Below the pieces are notes generated by a model. The model saw nothing but the letters and a program-made list of their open reading frames with translations, had not been told where the DNA came from and made no database searches. A program made the translations under genes and the position numbers. From assembly GCF_012927325.1 (NCBI RefSeq), contig NZ_JABBGI010000002.1, positions 186,001 through 250,000 of the forward strand: a stretch of 64,000 bases of DNA, in the 5' to 3' direction. Of the stretch, positions 8,473-19,010 are shown piece by piece. Origin of the DNA: Chryseobacterium antibioticum. GTDB taxonomy: Bacteria > Bacteroidota > Bacteroidia > Flavobacteriales > Weeksellaceae. Position 1 is the stretch's first letter. Every line of letters begins with the position of its first letter.

Positions 8473-8940
8473 ATTGAAAATTTTTTGCCACAAAAGTTTT
8501 TTAAACACTTAAGTTGATTTCAAGTTTAAATTCAAGCTGCAGAGAAGAGCACTTGAGTTTTATAAAAATCAAAGAGTTTGTTGATGATGGCAAAAATTTT
8601 AGCTTCGTTTTTGAGACGTACAACTTAAAAAAGTCATTGATTTTTTCTTAACTCCTTATCTTCTTCATTTATTTTAATGTTTTAAAAAGCGCGAAATGAA
8701 AATCTGTGTCATTTGAGAAATCTGTGAGAGATAAAAATATAAAAGTTATTTTTAACACTTTAGTTATTTTTAACGTTTATGCATTACGCATTAAATACAC
8801 TAAGTTCTCTGAAAACCTTTGATTTTCGGCTCATTATTTCAGGGGATTAAAACTTTTGAAACTAAAGGGCTCTAAAGTATTTAAAAAAATCAAAACTTTT
8901 GTGACTTTTGCGGTTAAAAAAAGTAAAATAGTAAGCAGTC
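8473..8940. other. convergent intergenic gap with inverted and direct short repeats
   Basis: No gene is visible. The gap lies between two converging operons. It contains an inner inverted repeat, CACAAAAGTTTT (8489-8500) and its complement (8892-8903), nested inside the two near-identical inverted terminators at 8443-8466 and 8951-8978. It also has a direct repeat AGTTATTTTTAAC at 8744-8756 and 8762-8774. Confidence 0.6.
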
Positions 8941-8980
8941 AAAACAGAAAGATTCCGCTCAAATGAATGAGCAGAACCTT
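8941..8980 (-). terminator. terminator of the leucine operon
   Basis: Stem 8951-8961 with 8968-8978 (two mismatches). Read on the minus strand it is followed by a T-rich run and sits about 35 bases past the leuB stop. Confidence 0.7.
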
Positions 8981-9014
8981 TCTTACTAATCTATTATTAT
9001 GTGGACTTAAATGA

Positions 9015-10139
9015 TCACACGATTGTGGATTTCCCGATCTTGATATTTTCGAAATTGTAATAGGATTTCTCAGAATATTTGATGTAATCCGCAATAAAAC
9101 TGCCCACTTCACTGGTGGTATAATGCTGTTCCGTATTAAGATCTACCGTCACACATCTGTTCTCTATAGCATGTTCCACTGCCCTTCTTAGTTTATCCGC
9201 AGCTTCCGGAAGTTCAAGATAATCAAGCATCATAGCAGTACTTAAGATAGATGCCACAGGATTGGCAATTCCTTTCCCTTTAGCCTGGGGATAAGACCCG
9301 TGGATAGGTTCAAAAAGTGCATTTTCCTCACCTATCGATGCCGAAGGAAGAAGTCCGATGGAACCACCGATAACACTTGCTTCATCGGAAATAATATCCC
9401 CGAACATATTTTCGGTCAAAATTACATCAAACTGCTTAGGATTAAGAACCAGCTGCATCGCCGCATTATCTACAAATATATACTCCAGCTGTACATCAGG
9501 ATATTGTAGCGCAATTTTCTGACACGTTTTTCTCCAAAGTCTTGAAGTATCCAGAACATTAGCCTTATCAATCAATGTAAGCTTCTTTTTCCTTTTTTCA
9601 GCTTCTTTAAATGCCATATGGGCGATAGGAATAATATCTTCAGTGCTGTATTTACAGACATCGTAGGCATATTTACCGTCCGGATCTGTAAATTTTTCAC
9701 CGAAATAAATCCCGCTTACCAACTCTCTGAAGATCAGAATATCCGTTCCTTCAATAATCTCTCTTTTTAAGGGACTTTTGTCAATCAGTGAAGGATACGT
9801 TTTCAAAGGTCTGATATTGGCATACAATCCCAATTCTTTGCGAAGTTTCAAAAGACCTTGCTCAGGTCTTACTTTTGCCTCGGGATTATTATCGAAAACC
9901 GGGTCCCCAATCGCTCCAAACAGCACAGCATCTGAATCTTTGCAGATTTTTAGTGTTTCGTCTGGAAGTGGATCACCTGTTTTAAAAATAGCTTCAGCCC
10001 CCATCAATCCATAGGAATACTGAAATTGGCATTGAAATACTTCCGCTACAGCATCCAGTACTTTAATACTTTCACTGACCACTTCGGGACCTATCCCGTC
10101 TCCGGGAAGAACTGCTATTTTAAAATAACTGTTGCTCAT
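9015..10139 (-). CDS. leuB: 3-isopropylmalate dehydrogenase
   Basis: NAD-dependent oxidation and decarboxylation of 3-isopropylmalate, third step of leucine synthesis, in the cytoplasm. 374 residues, normal for the family. Seen: the N-terminal [15 protein letters not shown] segment ([15 protein letters not shown]), substrate Arg segment [33 protein letters not shown], and the metal-binding region [26 protein letters not shown] followed by the NAD-binding [18 protein letters not shown]. The start overlaps the 3' end of leuD by 20 bases, which suggests translational coupling. Last gene of leuACDB. Confidence 0.97.
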   Translation of the reverse strand: MSNSYFKIAVLPGDGIGPEVVSESIKVLDAVAEVFQCQFQYSYGLMGAEAIFKTGDPLPDETLKICKDSDAVLFGAIGDPVFDNNPEAKVRPEQGLLKLRKELGLYANIRPLKTYPSLIDKSPLKREIIEGTDILIFRELVSGIYFGEKFTDPDGKYAYDVCKYSTEDIIPIAHMAFKEAEKRKKKLTLIDKANVLDTSRLWRKTCQKIALQYPDVQLEYIFVDNAAMQLVLNPKQFDVILTENMFGDIISDEASVIGGSIGLLPSASIGEENALFEPIHGSYPQAKGKGIANPVASILSTAMMLDYLELPEAADKLRRAVEHAIENRCVTVDLNTEQHYTTSEVGSFIADYIKYSEKSYYNFENIKIGKSTIV

Positions 10140-10725
10140 ACTTTTGTGTTTTTAGTTCAAACTGTTTTATTGCCTGTTTTTTGCTGATTAAAAAATCAAT
10201 ATCGTCATAGCCGTTAATAAGGCATATTTTTTTATAAGAATCGAGTTCAAAAGTTTCTGTTTTAAAATTAAAACTGATCGTCTGCTGTTCTACATCCACG
10301 GTAATCTCTAACTCAGGATTTTCAGTAACGGTCTTTAAAATATCTTTTAAAAATTCTTCAGAAACCTTTACCGGAAGAAGTCCGTTGTTTAAAGCATTTC
10401 CTTTAAAGATATCGGCAAAATAACTCGAGATGATTACTTTAAATCCATAATCCGTCAAAGACCACGCGGCGTGTTCCCTGCTGCTTCCACAACCGAAATT
10501 ATTTCCGGCAACCAGAATCTCTCCACTGTATTTAGTATTATTTAATACAAAATCCGGATTAGGTTCTCCTGTATGGATATTAAATCTCCAGTCTCTGAAC
10601 AGATTTTCTCCAAAACCCTTTCTGTCTATGCTTTTGAGAAATCTGGCGGGAATAATCTGGTCTGTATCTATGTTTTCTGCCGGCAACGGTACTGCGCGGG
10701 ATTGTATGTATGTTAATTTTTGCAT
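10120..10725 (-). CDS. leuD: 3-isopropylmalate dehydratase small subunit
   Basis: Small (swivelling-domain) subunit of isopropylmalate isomerase, which with LeuC converts 2- to 3-isopropylmalate. 201 residues. Seen: [19 protein letters not shown] at the N-terminus and the substrate-binding loop [16 protein letters not shown], both diagnostic. It lies 16 bases after leuC and overlaps leuB by 20 bases. Confidence 0.97.
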   Translation of the reverse strand: MQKLTYIQSRAVPLPAENIDTDQIIPARFLKSIDRKGFGENLFRDWRFNIHTGEPNPDFVLNNTKYSGEILVAGNNFGCGSSREHAAWSLTDYGFKVIISSYFADIFKGNALNNGLLPVKVSEEFLKDILKTVTENPELEITVDVEQQTISFNFKTETFELDSYKKICLINGYDDIDFLISKKQAIKQFELKTQKYEQQLF

Positions 10726-10741
10726 TGGTCTGTTGATCTGT

Positions 10742-12136
10742 TTAGTTTAAGCTTTCAAAAGCCGAAATTCTTCCTTCTATAGCTGCTTTTGCAGCAGTGA
10801 GCGGACTCGCAAGAATAGTTCTGGCGCCCTGCCCCTGCCTGCCTTCAAAATTCCTGTTGGATGTTGAAACACAATACTCTCCTTCCGGGATCTTGTCATC
10901 ATTCATCGCAAGACAGGCTGAACATCCCGGCTGCCGGATCTGAAATCCTGCATCATTGAAGATCTTATCCAGACCTTCTTCATAGATTTGTTTTACGACC
11001 TGCTGCGAACCCGGAACGATCAGGGCGTTTACACTTTCAGACTTATTTTTTCCTTTAATATATTGGGCTGCTGAGCGGAAATCTTCTATTCTAGCATTCG
11101 TACAGCTTCCGATGAATACATGATGTACTTTAATACCTGAAACTTCCTGTCCGGCTTTCAGTCCCATGTACTGAAGCGCTTTTTCTTCGGATTCATTCTG
11201 AGGAACCGGAATCACTTCATGAACGGAAATTCCCATTCCAGGATTAGTCCCGTACGTGATCATTGGAAATATTTCTGATGCATCAAAGGTCAATTCTTTA
11301 TCAAAAATGGCTCCTTCATCCGTCTTAAGGTTTTCCCAGTAGGCTAGTTTCTCTGTCCATTCCTCTCCTTTCGGAGCAAATATTTTTCCTTTTACATAGT
11401 CAAAAGTCGTTGTATCTGGTGCGATCATTCCACCTCTGGCTCCCATTTCAATACTCATATTACAAACGGTCATTCTACCCTCCATAGACATTTCTTCAAA
11501 CACATTTCCGGCATATTCACAGAAATAACCCGTTCCGCCATCGGTTCCGATTTTGGAAATAATATAAAGAATAACATCTTTCGCCTGAACATTCTCATTG
11601 AGTTTTCCATTGACGGTAATCCTCATAGATTTAGGTTTATTAAGCAACAGACACTGACTGGCAAAAACCTGAGCAACCTGACTGGTTCCAATACCAAAAG
11701 CAATAGCTCCAAAAGCACCGTGCGTGGACGTATGGCTATCTCCGCATACAATACTCATTCCCGGCTGGGTAATCCCCAATTCAGGAGCAATGATATGTAC
11801 AATCCCCTGATATTGATGCCCCAATCCAAATAATTCAATATTATTTTTTTTGCAGTTCTCTGTAAGCTGCTCCACCTGGTTTCTGGATAATTCATCCCTG
11901 ATGGGTTGTTCCTGGTTAAGTGTAGGAACATTGTGATCTGCCGTAGCGACAATCTGTTTCGGTCTGAAAACTTCGAGATTTCTTGCTTCTAGTTCTGCAA
12001 AAGCCTGAGGGCTGGTTACCTCATGAATCAGATGTTTGTCTATATAAATAATTTGAGGCCCGTCGGGAATAGTTTCTACAACGTGAGCATCCCAGACTTT
12101 GTCAAAAAGTGTCTTTTTATTCTTGTCCATATTCAA
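10742..12136 (-). CDS. leuC: 3-isopropylmalate dehydratase large subunit
   Basis: Large [4Fe-4S] subunit of isopropylmalate isomerase, aconitase superfamily. 464 residues, the standard length. The cluster cysteines are in [14 protein letters not shown] and [10 protein letters not shown], and the substrate/structural segments [24 protein letters not shown] and [12 protein letters not shown] are intact. Twenty-five bases separate it from leuA. It needs LeuD, encoded immediately downstream, to be active. Confidence 0.97.
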   Translation of the reverse strand: MNMDKNKKTLFDKVWDAHVVETIPDGPQIIYIDKHLIHEVTSPQAFAELEARNLEVFRPKQIVATADHNVPTLNQEQPIRDELSRNQVEQLTENCKKNNIELFGLGHQYQGIVHIIAPELGITQPGMSIVCGDSHTSTHGAFGAIAFGIGTSQVAQVFASQCLLLNKPKSMRITVNGKLNENVQAKDVILYIISKIGTDGGTGYFCEYAGNVFEEMSMEGRMTVCNMSIEMGARGGMIAPDTTTFDYVKGKIFAPKGEEWTEKLAYWENLKTDEGAIFDKELTFDASEIFPMITYGTNPGMGISVHEVIPVPQNESEEKALQYMGLKAGQEVSGIKVHHVFIGSCTNARIEDFRSAAQYIKGKNKSESVNALIVPGSQQVVKQIYEEGLDKIFNDAGFQIRQPGCSACLAMNDDKIPEGEYCVSTSNRNFEGRQGQGARTILASPLTAAKAAIEGRISAFESLN

Positions 12137-12161
12137 TTTTCCTTGATTTTAAAATCAATTA

Positions 12162-13325
12162 CTATCCTATTTTTCGGCTGCTGGTTTCAATCATCATATA
12201 CAAATCATCATTTTTCACTTCTTTTTTCATATCAGCAATTTTTAAAAACTCCTGATACAGGTAATCAAGCTCATCTTTGGTGATATCATAACCGATATGT
12301 TTAAACCGGTAAGCCAAGGCAGAACGCCCGCTTCTTGCTGTAAGAATAATGGATGAAGCATTGACCCCTACTTCTGCAGGATCTATAATTTCATACGTTT
12401 CCCTGTTTTTAATGACACCATCCTGATGAATTCCTGAGCTATGGGCAAAAGCATTAGCTCCGACAATGGCTTTATTCGGCTGCACCGGCATTCCCATCAG
12501 GTCAGAAACCATCAAACTCATTTCATTAAGCATTCTTGAGTCAATGTCTGTGTAAAGATGTAAGTCTTTATGCTGCTTTAAAATCATGACGACTTCTTCC
12601 AGAGCAGTATTTCCGGCTCTTTCTCCTAACCCGTTGATTGTACATTCGATCTGACGTGCCCCGTTGACAGCTCCGGCAATTGAATTGGCCGTAGCCAATC
12701 CCAAATCATTGTGACAATGACATGATAAAACTGCTTTTTCAATGCCTCTTACATTTTCCTTCAGGTATTTTATTTTTTGGCCGTATTCTTCAGGAAGGCA
12801 ATAACCGGTAGTATCTGGGATATTCAGGACTGTAGCTCCGGCTTTGATCACTTCTTCACAAACCTTTGCCAGGTAGGCATTATCTGTTCTTCCCGCATCT
12901 TCTGCATAAAATTCTACATCTTCCACATAACTTTTGGCATATTTTACAGCTTCTACAGCTCGTTCAAGAATATCTTCCCTTGTTGAATTGAATTTATATT
13001 TAATATGAGAATCTGAAGTTCCGATTCCGGTATGGATACGTGGCCTTTTTGCAAATCTTAGCGCTTCAGCGGCTACATCTATATCTTTTTTATTGGCTCT
13101 CGTCAGTCCGCAAACTTTGGCATTTTTTACCAGTTTTGAAATTTCTGAAACGGATTCAAAATCTCCAGGGCTTGAAATTGGAAAACCTGCTTCTATTACA
13201 TCAATCCCTAGCTTATCGAGTCTTTCTGCTATCATTAGTTTTTGTTTCGTATTCAGTTTACATCCAGGAACCTGTTCCCCATCCCTCAGCGTAGTATCAA
13301 AAATTTCGATTTTTTCGGAATTCAT
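12162..13325 (-). CDS. leuA: 2-isopropylmalate synthase, short form without the regulatory domain
   Basis: Condenses acetyl-CoA with 2-oxoisovalerate, the first committed step of leucine synthesis. Seen: TIM-barrel start [18 protein letters not shown], metal ligands [30 protein letters not shown], and the helical subdomain with [22 protein letters not shown]. At 387 residues it ends after this subdomain and lacks the ~120-residue C-terminal allosteric domain that carries leucine feedback inhibition in longer LeuA proteins. Homocitrate synthase-type activity is an alternative for short members, but the position as first gene of leuACDB argues for LeuA. Confidence 0.93.
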   Translation of the reverse strand: MNSEKIEIFDTTLRDGEQVPGCKLNTKQKLMIAERLDKLGIDVIEAGFPISSPGDFESVSEISKLVKNAKVCGLTRANKKDIDVAAEALRFAKRPRIHTGIGTSDSHIKYKFNSTREDILERAVEAVKYAKSYVEDVEFYAEDAGRTDNAYLAKVCEEVIKAGATVLNIPDTTGYCLPEEYGQKIKYLKENVRGIEKAVLSCHCHNDLGLATANSIAGAVNGARQIECTINGLGERAGNTALEEVVMILKQHKDLHLYTDIDSRMLNEMSLMVSDLMGMPVQPNKAIVGANAFAHSSGIHQDGVIKNRETYEIIDPAEVGVNASSIILTARSGRSALAYRFKHIGYDITKDELDYLYQEFLKIADMKKEVKNDDLYMMIETSSRKIG

Positions 13326-13351
13326 AATGAAGTTTTTTACTTAATTTTGAT

Positions 13352-13359
13352 CAAAACTA
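13352..13359 (-). promoter_or_regulatory. candidate -7 element of the leucine operon
   Basis: Read on the minus strand, TAGTTTTG matches TAnnTTTG and lies 26 bases before the leuA ATG. No good TTG is found at the right distance, so this is tentative. Confidence 0.3.
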
Positions 13360-13471
13360 CTGCTTACAATATTTTTTTGTTTTCATTTGTTCTGAAAATT
13401 ACAATATTCAAAGGCTGGCAAAATAACCATATTCATTTAATAATCAATAAATTATATTTTACAAATTTACA

Positions 13472-15016
13472 ATGGCAGAATTGCAGAAAGATTTTTTGTT
13501 TGTCCTGATTAAGTCATTAGCCACTTCTGAAAAACGACAGTTCAAGCTGTACGTGAATCGTCTTGGAATTAATGTTGATGCTAAATTTCTGCTCCTCTTC
13601 TCGGAACTGGATAAGATGAAGGAATATGATGAGCACATTATCATTGAGAAAAAAATTTCCACCAAACAGCAGCTTTCCAACCTGAAGGCCCATCTGTATA
13701 AGCAGATTCTGGTGAGCCTCAGAATGAATCCAAGCCATCAGAATTACAGGATACAACTTCGGGAACAGTTGGATTTTGCTAATATCCTGTACCAAAAAGG
13801 TCTTTACAAGCAGGCTTTAAAAATATTGGACAAAACCAAACAGTCTGCCCTGGAACTGGATGAGAAAAGTATTGCTTCCGAAATCATCGATCTTGAAAAA
13901 GTAATTGAGTCGCAGTTCATTACCCGAAGTATAAAAGGGCGGGCTGATGAACTTATTGAGCAATCTACAGAGATTAGCCGACAGAATCATTATGCAACGG
14001 AACTTTCCAATCTTTCCCTGAAATTGTACAGTGAAATGCTGACGTATGGCTATGTAAAAAATGATACGGACCGTGAGAAAGTACTGGAACTTTTTAATGA
14101 TCAAATCAAAAAAATAAAACTGGAAAAACTGAATTTCACGGAAAAACTATGGTATTTCAAAGCTCATGTGTGGAAAAATCAGTTGCTTCAGGATTACAAA
14201 TACACCTTAAAATACGCCTACCAATGGGTAGACCTTTTCCATAAAAAACCAGAGATGATCTTTAGCCATCCGGTGTGGTATATCAAAGGGAATACGTACC
14301 TGCTTAAAATCCTGTTTCTATATGGAAATATTGATATTCTGGAAGAACATTTCGAGAATTTCAATACAACCGTCAACGCTGAGAATTTTGCCCAGAATGA
14401 AAATCTTCAGGCTTTAATTTTCCTTACCCACTACAATACTTTAATGAATATTCATTTTATAAAAGGTGAATTTTTTGCAGGCACAAAGCTTATTCCTGAA
14501 ATTGAACTTAAAATGGAAAGGCTTCGGGAAAGAATTGATGAACACCACTTTATGATCCTTTACCTGAAAATGGCCGCGATGTTTTTCGGAAGTAAAAACT
14601 TTGAAAAATCCATTGAATATTCGATGAAGGTGGTTGAATGCAAAGGAAACGTACAGGAAGATCTTCTTTTCCATACAAGAATGCTCATTTTAATGGCCAA
14701 ATATGAATCCGGAAATGATGAAGATTATGATGAGTTTATCAACTCAACGCTGAAATTTGCAAAAAAAATGAAAAAACCCGAAGCCTTTCATTTTGAAAGC
14801 ATTCAGTTTTTTAAGAACATCAACAACTTGGTTTTAAATAAACAACAGAAATCATTTGAAGCTTTCGATGAAGTCCTTGAAGGATTTTCTAAAAACGAAT
14901 ATTATAGGAGATCACTGTTTTATATTGACATCCATGGATGGGTACAATCTAAAGTAAAAAATGTGGATGTGATTGAAATTATCAAACAGAAAGTACGGTA
15001 TAAAAGGAAAAGCTAA
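13472..15016 (+). CDS. conserved helical-repeat (TPR-like) protein
   Basis: A 514-residue, almost wholly alpha-helical cytoplasmic protein without signal peptide. The pattern of paired amphipathic helices (for example ANILYQKGLYKQALKILDKT, and FEKSIEYSMKVVECKGN) is TPR-like, though I could not place a canonical consensus. No catalytic motif is seen. It is divergent from leuA and has its own short leader. Function unknown; a scaffold or adaptor is possible. Confidence 0.8.
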   Translation: MAELQKDFLFVLIKSLATSEKRQFKLYVNRLGINVDAKFLLLFSELDKMKEYDEHIIIEKKISTKQQLSNLKAHLYKQILVSLRMNPSHQNYRIQLREQLDFANILYQKGLYKQALKILDKTKQSALELDEKSIASEIIDLEKVIESQFITRSIKGRADELIEQSTEISRQNHYATELSNLSLKLYSEMLTYGYVKNDTDREKVLELFNDQIKKIKLEKLNFTEKLWYFKAHVWKNQLLQDYKYTLKYAYQWVDLFHKKPEMIFSHPVWYIKGNTYLLKILFLYGNIDILEEHFENFNTTVNAENFAQNENLQALIFLTHYNTLMNIHFIKGEFFAGTKLIPEIELKMERLRERIDEHHFMILYLKMAAMFFGSKNFEKSIEYSMKVVECKGNVQEDLLFHTRMLILMAKYESGNDEDYDEFINSTLKFAKKMKKPEAFHFESIQFFKNINNLVLNKQQKSFEAFDEVLEGFSKNEYYRRSLFYIDIHGWVQSKVKNVDVIEIIKQKVRYKRKS

Positions 15017-15018
15017 AA

Positions 15019-15051
15019 ACTGGTGGCCGTGCAAGTTCACAAGCCACCAGT
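15019..15051 (-). terminator. terminator of the M19 dipeptidase gene
   Basis: A perfect 9-bp inverted repeat (15019-15027 with 15043-15051). On the minus strand it is followed by TTTTT and lies just past the dipeptidase stop. It may also halt the converging plus-strand gene. Confidence 0.65.
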
Positions 15052-15056
15052 GCCTA

Positions 15057-16076
15057 TCAAATACTTTCTATAAATTTCAAAGCATTTTTATAACTGATCT
15101 TTTCCATGATTTCAGGAGAAAAATTCTTTTCAATTCTGCTGTTGATTGCATTCAGTGCTGCTGCATCATCATATCCTTCAAAGAAAAAAGGATAACGTGA
15201 TTTATCAGGGTGGTTTTTGCAATAGAAAAAATCGGCACCGTAGGCAATAGCATCTTCTCCTCCCAAATCCAGTCCGTACTGAATATGTTCGTATAGTTTT
15301 TCCGGATTGGTTTCATCTACACAGTTTCGGATAAAATTAAGGCCTATCAGACCTTTTCTTTTAATAATTTCTTTGGCCAGTTCATCCGGAAGATTCCTGT
15401 TTTTGTCATGAACTGTCCGGTAGTTGGAATGGCTTGCCAGAATAGGAATGGTGTAATTTTTCTGATCAATATAATTAAGAATACCATAGGCCAGCTGATC
15501 GCTTGTGTGGGCGAGATCAATAGGAATTTTTCTGTCTGAAATATAATCTAACAGAACTTTTCCATCTTCTTTCAATCCCGCTTCAGAATTATTCCCGCCT
15601 CCAAAACGGTTTTCTGTATGGTGGGTAATTCCCAGATAAAGAATTTTCTGTGTCTTTTCAATGATGGCTTCCAGGTTTTTAAATCCTGATTCTAAAGGCT
15701 CATCTTCTCCGCAAAAACCAGACGCATTTTCAATAGAAGCAATGACGCCTACCCTGTTTTCATTTTCCTGATTTTTGTAGTTTTCTCCTTCAAACAAGAA
15801 GAAGTTTTCATTTTTCAGCATCTCTGAAAATAGATCACTCTGTTTGGCGGCATCCACCGTACTGTTGGCGCCAGTCGCTGAGTATATGGCCATTACCTGG
15901 AGTTTTACATTTCCCTCTTTTAAATAAGGGAGCGAACAGCCCAGTTCTTTATCATCAATTGTAGCGCCCGGGCTTAATAAATGGCACAGTAGATCACAGT
16001 GCAGGTCAATATTAAAGTTTTTCATATCATCGTACATCTTATCATTTCTTTTTTTCGAATCTCTATTGAATTTCAC
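15057..16076 (-). CDS. membrane-dipeptidase family (M19) enzyme
   Basis: Zinc dipeptidase of the amidohydrolase fold. Metal motifs: FNIDLHCDLLCHL (HxD), the central Glu in VIASIENASGF, LGITHHTENRFGGG, PIDLAHTSDQLAYGIL and ILASHSNYRTVHDKNRNLPDE. The C-terminal GADFFYCKNHPDKSRYPFFFEG carries the usual Asp. The listed ORF has 339 residues, but its first ~20 (MKFNRDSKKRNDKMYDDMKN) are poor; the start may be an ATG around residues 14-18. No signal peptide, so it is probably cytoplasmic, unlike eukaryotic renal dipeptidase. Confidence 0.9.
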   Translation of the reverse strand: MKFNRDSKKRNDKMYDDMKNFNIDLHCDLLCHLLSPGATIDDKELGCSLPYLKEGNVKLQVMAIYSATGANSTVDAAKQSDLFSEMLKNENFFLFEGENYKNQENENRVGVIASIENASGFCGEDEPLESGFKNLEAIIEKTQKILYLGITHHTENRFGGGNNSEAGLKEDGKVLLDYISDRKIPIDLAHTSDQLAYGILNYIDQKNYTIPILASHSNYRTVHDKNRNLPDELAKEIIKRKGLIGLNFIRNCVDETNPEKLYEHIQYGLDLGGEDAIAYGADFFYCKNHPDKSRYPFFFEGYDDAAALNAINSRIEKNFSPEIMEKISYKNALKFIESI

Positions 16077-16291
16077 ATAGACAGATCATCCCTATTTCAG
16101 AGCCTTTTTATTGGAAAACACTAAATATAAGGCTATTTCTCTGTGAAAAAATTAGGGTAAGAATGAATACATTTAAAATCACAAATCTAATTTTCAAGAT
16201 TCAACCGTAATTCTTATTTCAAATATACTTTAAATATAGCATATTAACTAAAAAATGCGTATTTTTGCATCTTAAAATTCCTTAGTAAACA

Positions 16292-18211
16292 ATGATAAAA
16301 ATTACACTTCCAGACAATAGTGTCAAAGAATTTGAGGGAGAAGTTACTCCTTTAGATGTGGCAAAATCTATAAGCGAGGGATTGGCTAGAAATACCATCT
16401 CCGCAGTTGTAAACGGCAAACAAGTAGAAACCACCACACCTATAACCACGGATTCAACGATACAATTGTTAACCTGGAATGATGATCTTGGAAAAAAAGC
16501 CTTTTGGCATTCTTCGGCTCACCTTTTGGCGCAGGCGATCCTTGAATTTTATCCCAATGCTAAGTTGACCATCGGTCCGGCCATAGAAAGCGGATTCTAT
16601 TATGATGTAGATTTCGGAGACGAAAATTTATCTGAAAAAGATTTTGAGAAAATTGAAAAGAAAGTATTGGAAAATGCTAAAAAAGGTTCAACCTTCTCAT
16701 TATACCCTGTTTCTAAAGAAGAAGCATTAAAAACATACGCCGATAATCCTTACAAAGTTGAATTGATCACGAATCTTAATGATGGCGAGATTACTTTTGT
16801 AACGCATGATGATTTCACAGACTTATGTCGTGGGGGGCATATTCCAAACACCAATATTGTAAAAGCTGTTAAGATTTTAAATGCAGCCGGAGCATACTGG
16901 AGAGGTAATGAAAAAAATCCTCAGCTGACAAGAGTTTATGGTATTTCTTTCCCTAAACAGAAAGAGCTTACTGAATATCTTGAAAGACTGGAAGAAGCCA
17001 AAAGAAGAGATCACAGAAAACTAGGTAAAGAATTAGGAATTTTCGCTTTCTCTGAAAAAGTGGGTGCAGGTCTTCCGTTATGGTTGCCAAAAGGTACTGC
17101 TTTGAGAAGAAAATTAGAAAATTTCCTTTCTGATGCTCAGAAAAAAGGAGGTTACGAATTTGTAATGTCACCGCATATCGGTTCAAAAGAATTGTATGTA
17201 ACCTCAGGACACTGGGATAAATATGGAGCAGACAGCTTCCAGCCTATCAAAACTCCAAATGAAGGAGAAGAATTCATGCTGAAGCCAATGAACTGCCCTC
17301 ACCACTGTGAAATCTACAAAACTTCACAATGGAGCTACAGGGATCTTCCAAAGAGATATGCAGAATTTGGTACTGTTTACAGATATGAGCAAAGTGGAGA
17401 GCTTCACGGGCTGACAAGAGTTCGTGGATTTACTCAGGATGATGCTCACCTTTTCTGTACTCCGGATCAGCTTTCAGAGGAATTTGAAAAAGTAATTGAT
17501 TTAACGCTTTATGTTTTTAAATCATTAGGTTTTGAAGATTTTGTTACTCAGGTTTCGTTAAGAGATCCTGATAACAGAGAAAAATATATCGGTTCTGATG
17601 AAAATTGGGAAAAAGCCGAAAACGCGATCATCAACGCGGCAGAGAAAAAAGGTTTGAAAACAATTGTAGAATATGGCGAAGCTGCATTCTACGGTCCGAA
17701 ACTGGATTTCATGGTGAAAGATGCATTGGGAAGAAAATGGCAGCTTGGAACAATCCAGGTTGACTATAACTTACCGGAAAGATTTGATCTCCACTATATT
17801 GGAAACGATAATGAGAAACACAGACCGGTAATGATCCACAGAGCTCCATTTGGTTCTATGGAACGTTTTATCGCGATCTTATTAGAGAATACGGCAGGAG
17901 ATTTCCCATTATGGCTAAGCCCTGATCAGTTTATTATTTTACCGATCAGTGAAAAATACGTAAATTATGCAAAAAAAGTTTCACAATTTTTAGAAAATCA
18001 CGATATTAGCGGTCTGATTGACGACAGAAATGAGAAAACGGGTAAAAAAATCCGTGATGCAGAATTGAAGAAGATCCCGTTCATGCTTGTTGTAGGTGAA
18101 AATGAAGAGAATGACGGCACGATTTCTGTAAGAAGACGTGGAGAAGGAGATCTGGGAGTGATGAATATGGAAGATTTCGTCAATTATTTTAAGAAAGAAG
18201 CAGCAATATAA
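16292..18211 (+). CDS. thrS: threonine--tRNA ligase
   Basis: Class II aminoacyl-tRNA synthetase, 639 residues. Domains in order: TGS (1-62), editing domain with the metal motif [10 protein letters not shown] and the [11 protein letters not shown] segment (~63-225), catalytic core with [19 protein letters not shown], the zinc ligands Cys in [10 protein letters not shown] and His in [34 protein letters not shown], and the C-terminal anticodon domain from ~540. It precedes infC, the common gene order. A TATTTTTG at 16260-16267 could be the promoter -7 element. Confidence 0.98.
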   Translation: MIKITLPDNSVKEFEGEVTPLDVAKSISEGLARNTISAVVNGKQVETTTPITTDSTIQLLTWNDDLGKKAFWHSSAHLLAQAILEFYPNAKLTIGPAIESGFYYDVDFGDENLSEKDFEKIEKKVLENAKKGSTFSLYPVSKEEALKTYADNPYKVELITNLNDGEITFVTHDDFTDLCRGGHIPNTNIVKAVKILNAAGAYWRGNEKNPQLTRVYGISFPKQKELTEYLERLEEAKRRDHRKLGKELGIFAFSEKVGAGLPLWLPKGTALRRKLENFLSDAQKKGGYEFVMSPHIGSKELYVTSGHWDKYGADSFQPIKTPNEGEEFMLKPMNCPHHCEIYKTSQWSYRDLPKRYAEFGTVYRYEQSGELHGLTRVRGFTQDDAHLFCTPDQLSEEFEKVIDLTLYVFKSLGFEDFVTQVSLRDPDNREKYIGSDENWEKAENAIINAAEKKGLKTIVEYGEAAFYGPKLDFMVKDALGRKWQLGTIQVDYNLPERFDLHYIGNDNEKHRPVMIHRAPFGSMERFIAILLENTAGDFPLWLSPDQFIILPISEKYVNYAKKVSQFLENHDISGLIDDRNEKTGKKIRDAELKKIPFMLVVGENEENDGTISVRRRGEGDLGVMNMEDFVNYFKKEAAI

Positions 18212-18250
18212 TATTGCTAAATAGAAAGTTAACCAATAAAATTTAATACA

Positions 18251-18811
18251 ATAGCACAAAGATTTAACAACAGGGGCCCACAGAGACGTCCTGTACAGGA
18301 GGACCTACACTTGATCAACGATAAAATTCGTGTGAGAGAGCTTCGTTTAGTGGGCGATAACGTAGAGCCGGGAATTTATCCAATCGATAAAGCAAGACAA
18401 TTTGCTGCAGAACAAGAATTGGATCTGGTAGTAATTTCCGATAAGGCAGAACCGTTTATTGCAAGAATATTAGAATACAAAAAATTCTTATATGAGCAAA
18501 AGAAAAAGCAGAAAGAACTTAAAGCCAAACAAATAAAAGTGGTGGTAAAAGAGATCCGTTTCGGACCTCAGACTGACGACCATGATTATGAATTTAAGAA
18601 GAAACATGCTGAAAAATTCCTTGAAGAAGGTTCTAAATTGAAAACCTACGTTTTTTTTAAGGGACGTTCAATTATCTTTAAAGACCAGGGAGAGATCCTT
18701 CTTCTAAAACTTGCCCAGGAACTGGAGCACGTAGGAAAGGTAGATCAGCTGCCAAAGCTTGAAGGAAAAAGAATGATTATGATGATGAGTCCTAAAAAAC
18801 CAGCTAAATAG
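18251..18811 (+). CDS. infC: translation initiation factor IF-3, apparent AUA start
   Basis: IF-3 binds the 30S subunit and rejects non-AUG starts and wrong initiator tRNA. The frame is [10 protein letters not shown]...[30 protein letters not shown], with the hallmark INDKIR, then the N domain, a Lys-rich linker helix ([16 protein letters not shown]) and the C domain ([21 protein letters not shown]...[10 protein letters not shown]). The upstream in-frame stop is at 18230. No ATG, GTG or TTG lies between that stop and the TTG at 18311, and starting at 18311 would cut into the conserved core. The best start is the AUA at 18251, giving 186 residues. Rare AUA/AUU starts are known for infC and allow self-repression. 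Confidence 0.9.
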   Translation: MAQRFNNRGPQRRPVQEDLHLINDKIRVRELRLVGDNVEPGIYPIDKARQFAAEQELDLVVISDKAEPFIARILEYKKFLYEQKKKQKELKAKQIKVVVKEIRFGPQTDDHDYEFKKKHAEKFLEEGSKLKTYVFFKGRSIIFKDQGEILLLKLAQELEHVGKVDQLPKLEGKRMIMMMSPKKPAK

Positions 18812-18846
18812 TTTTAGCAGACCCAGCGTCTGTTTCCTATCATATA

Positions 18847-18876
18847 AAACCTCAAAGTATTTTGAGGTTTTTTTTG
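18847..18876 (+). terminator. terminator after infC
   Basis: A perfect 10-bp stem (18847-18856 with 18861-18870) with a 4-base loop and a T8-type tail. It separates infC from the following hydrolase gene. Confidence 0.85.
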
Positions 18877-18943
18877 TTTTGAAATTTTATTAAGTTATTA
18901 TTAAATATTATCCTACATCAATACCCCATGAAAGATATTGATA

Positions 18944-18951
18944 TACCTTTG
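18944..18951 (+). promoter_or_regulatory. candidate -7 element TACCTTTG
   Basis: It matches TAnnTTTG about 60 bases before the hydrolase ATG. The -33 element is not clear. Confidence 0.35.
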
Positions 18952-19010
18952 TATTGTAAATAATAAACAATACTATTCGTTATATTATTAATAACTTTTA
19001 AAAAAAAACA

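Noticed and set aside
8292..8477. 61-residue frame overlapping the small charged ORF
   Set aside because: It runs through the terminator hairpin and the other frame follows the operon spacing better.
18311..18811. infC beginning at TTG 18311
   Set aside because: It would remove the conserved residues before INDKIR; that TTG is the Leu codon of HLINDK.
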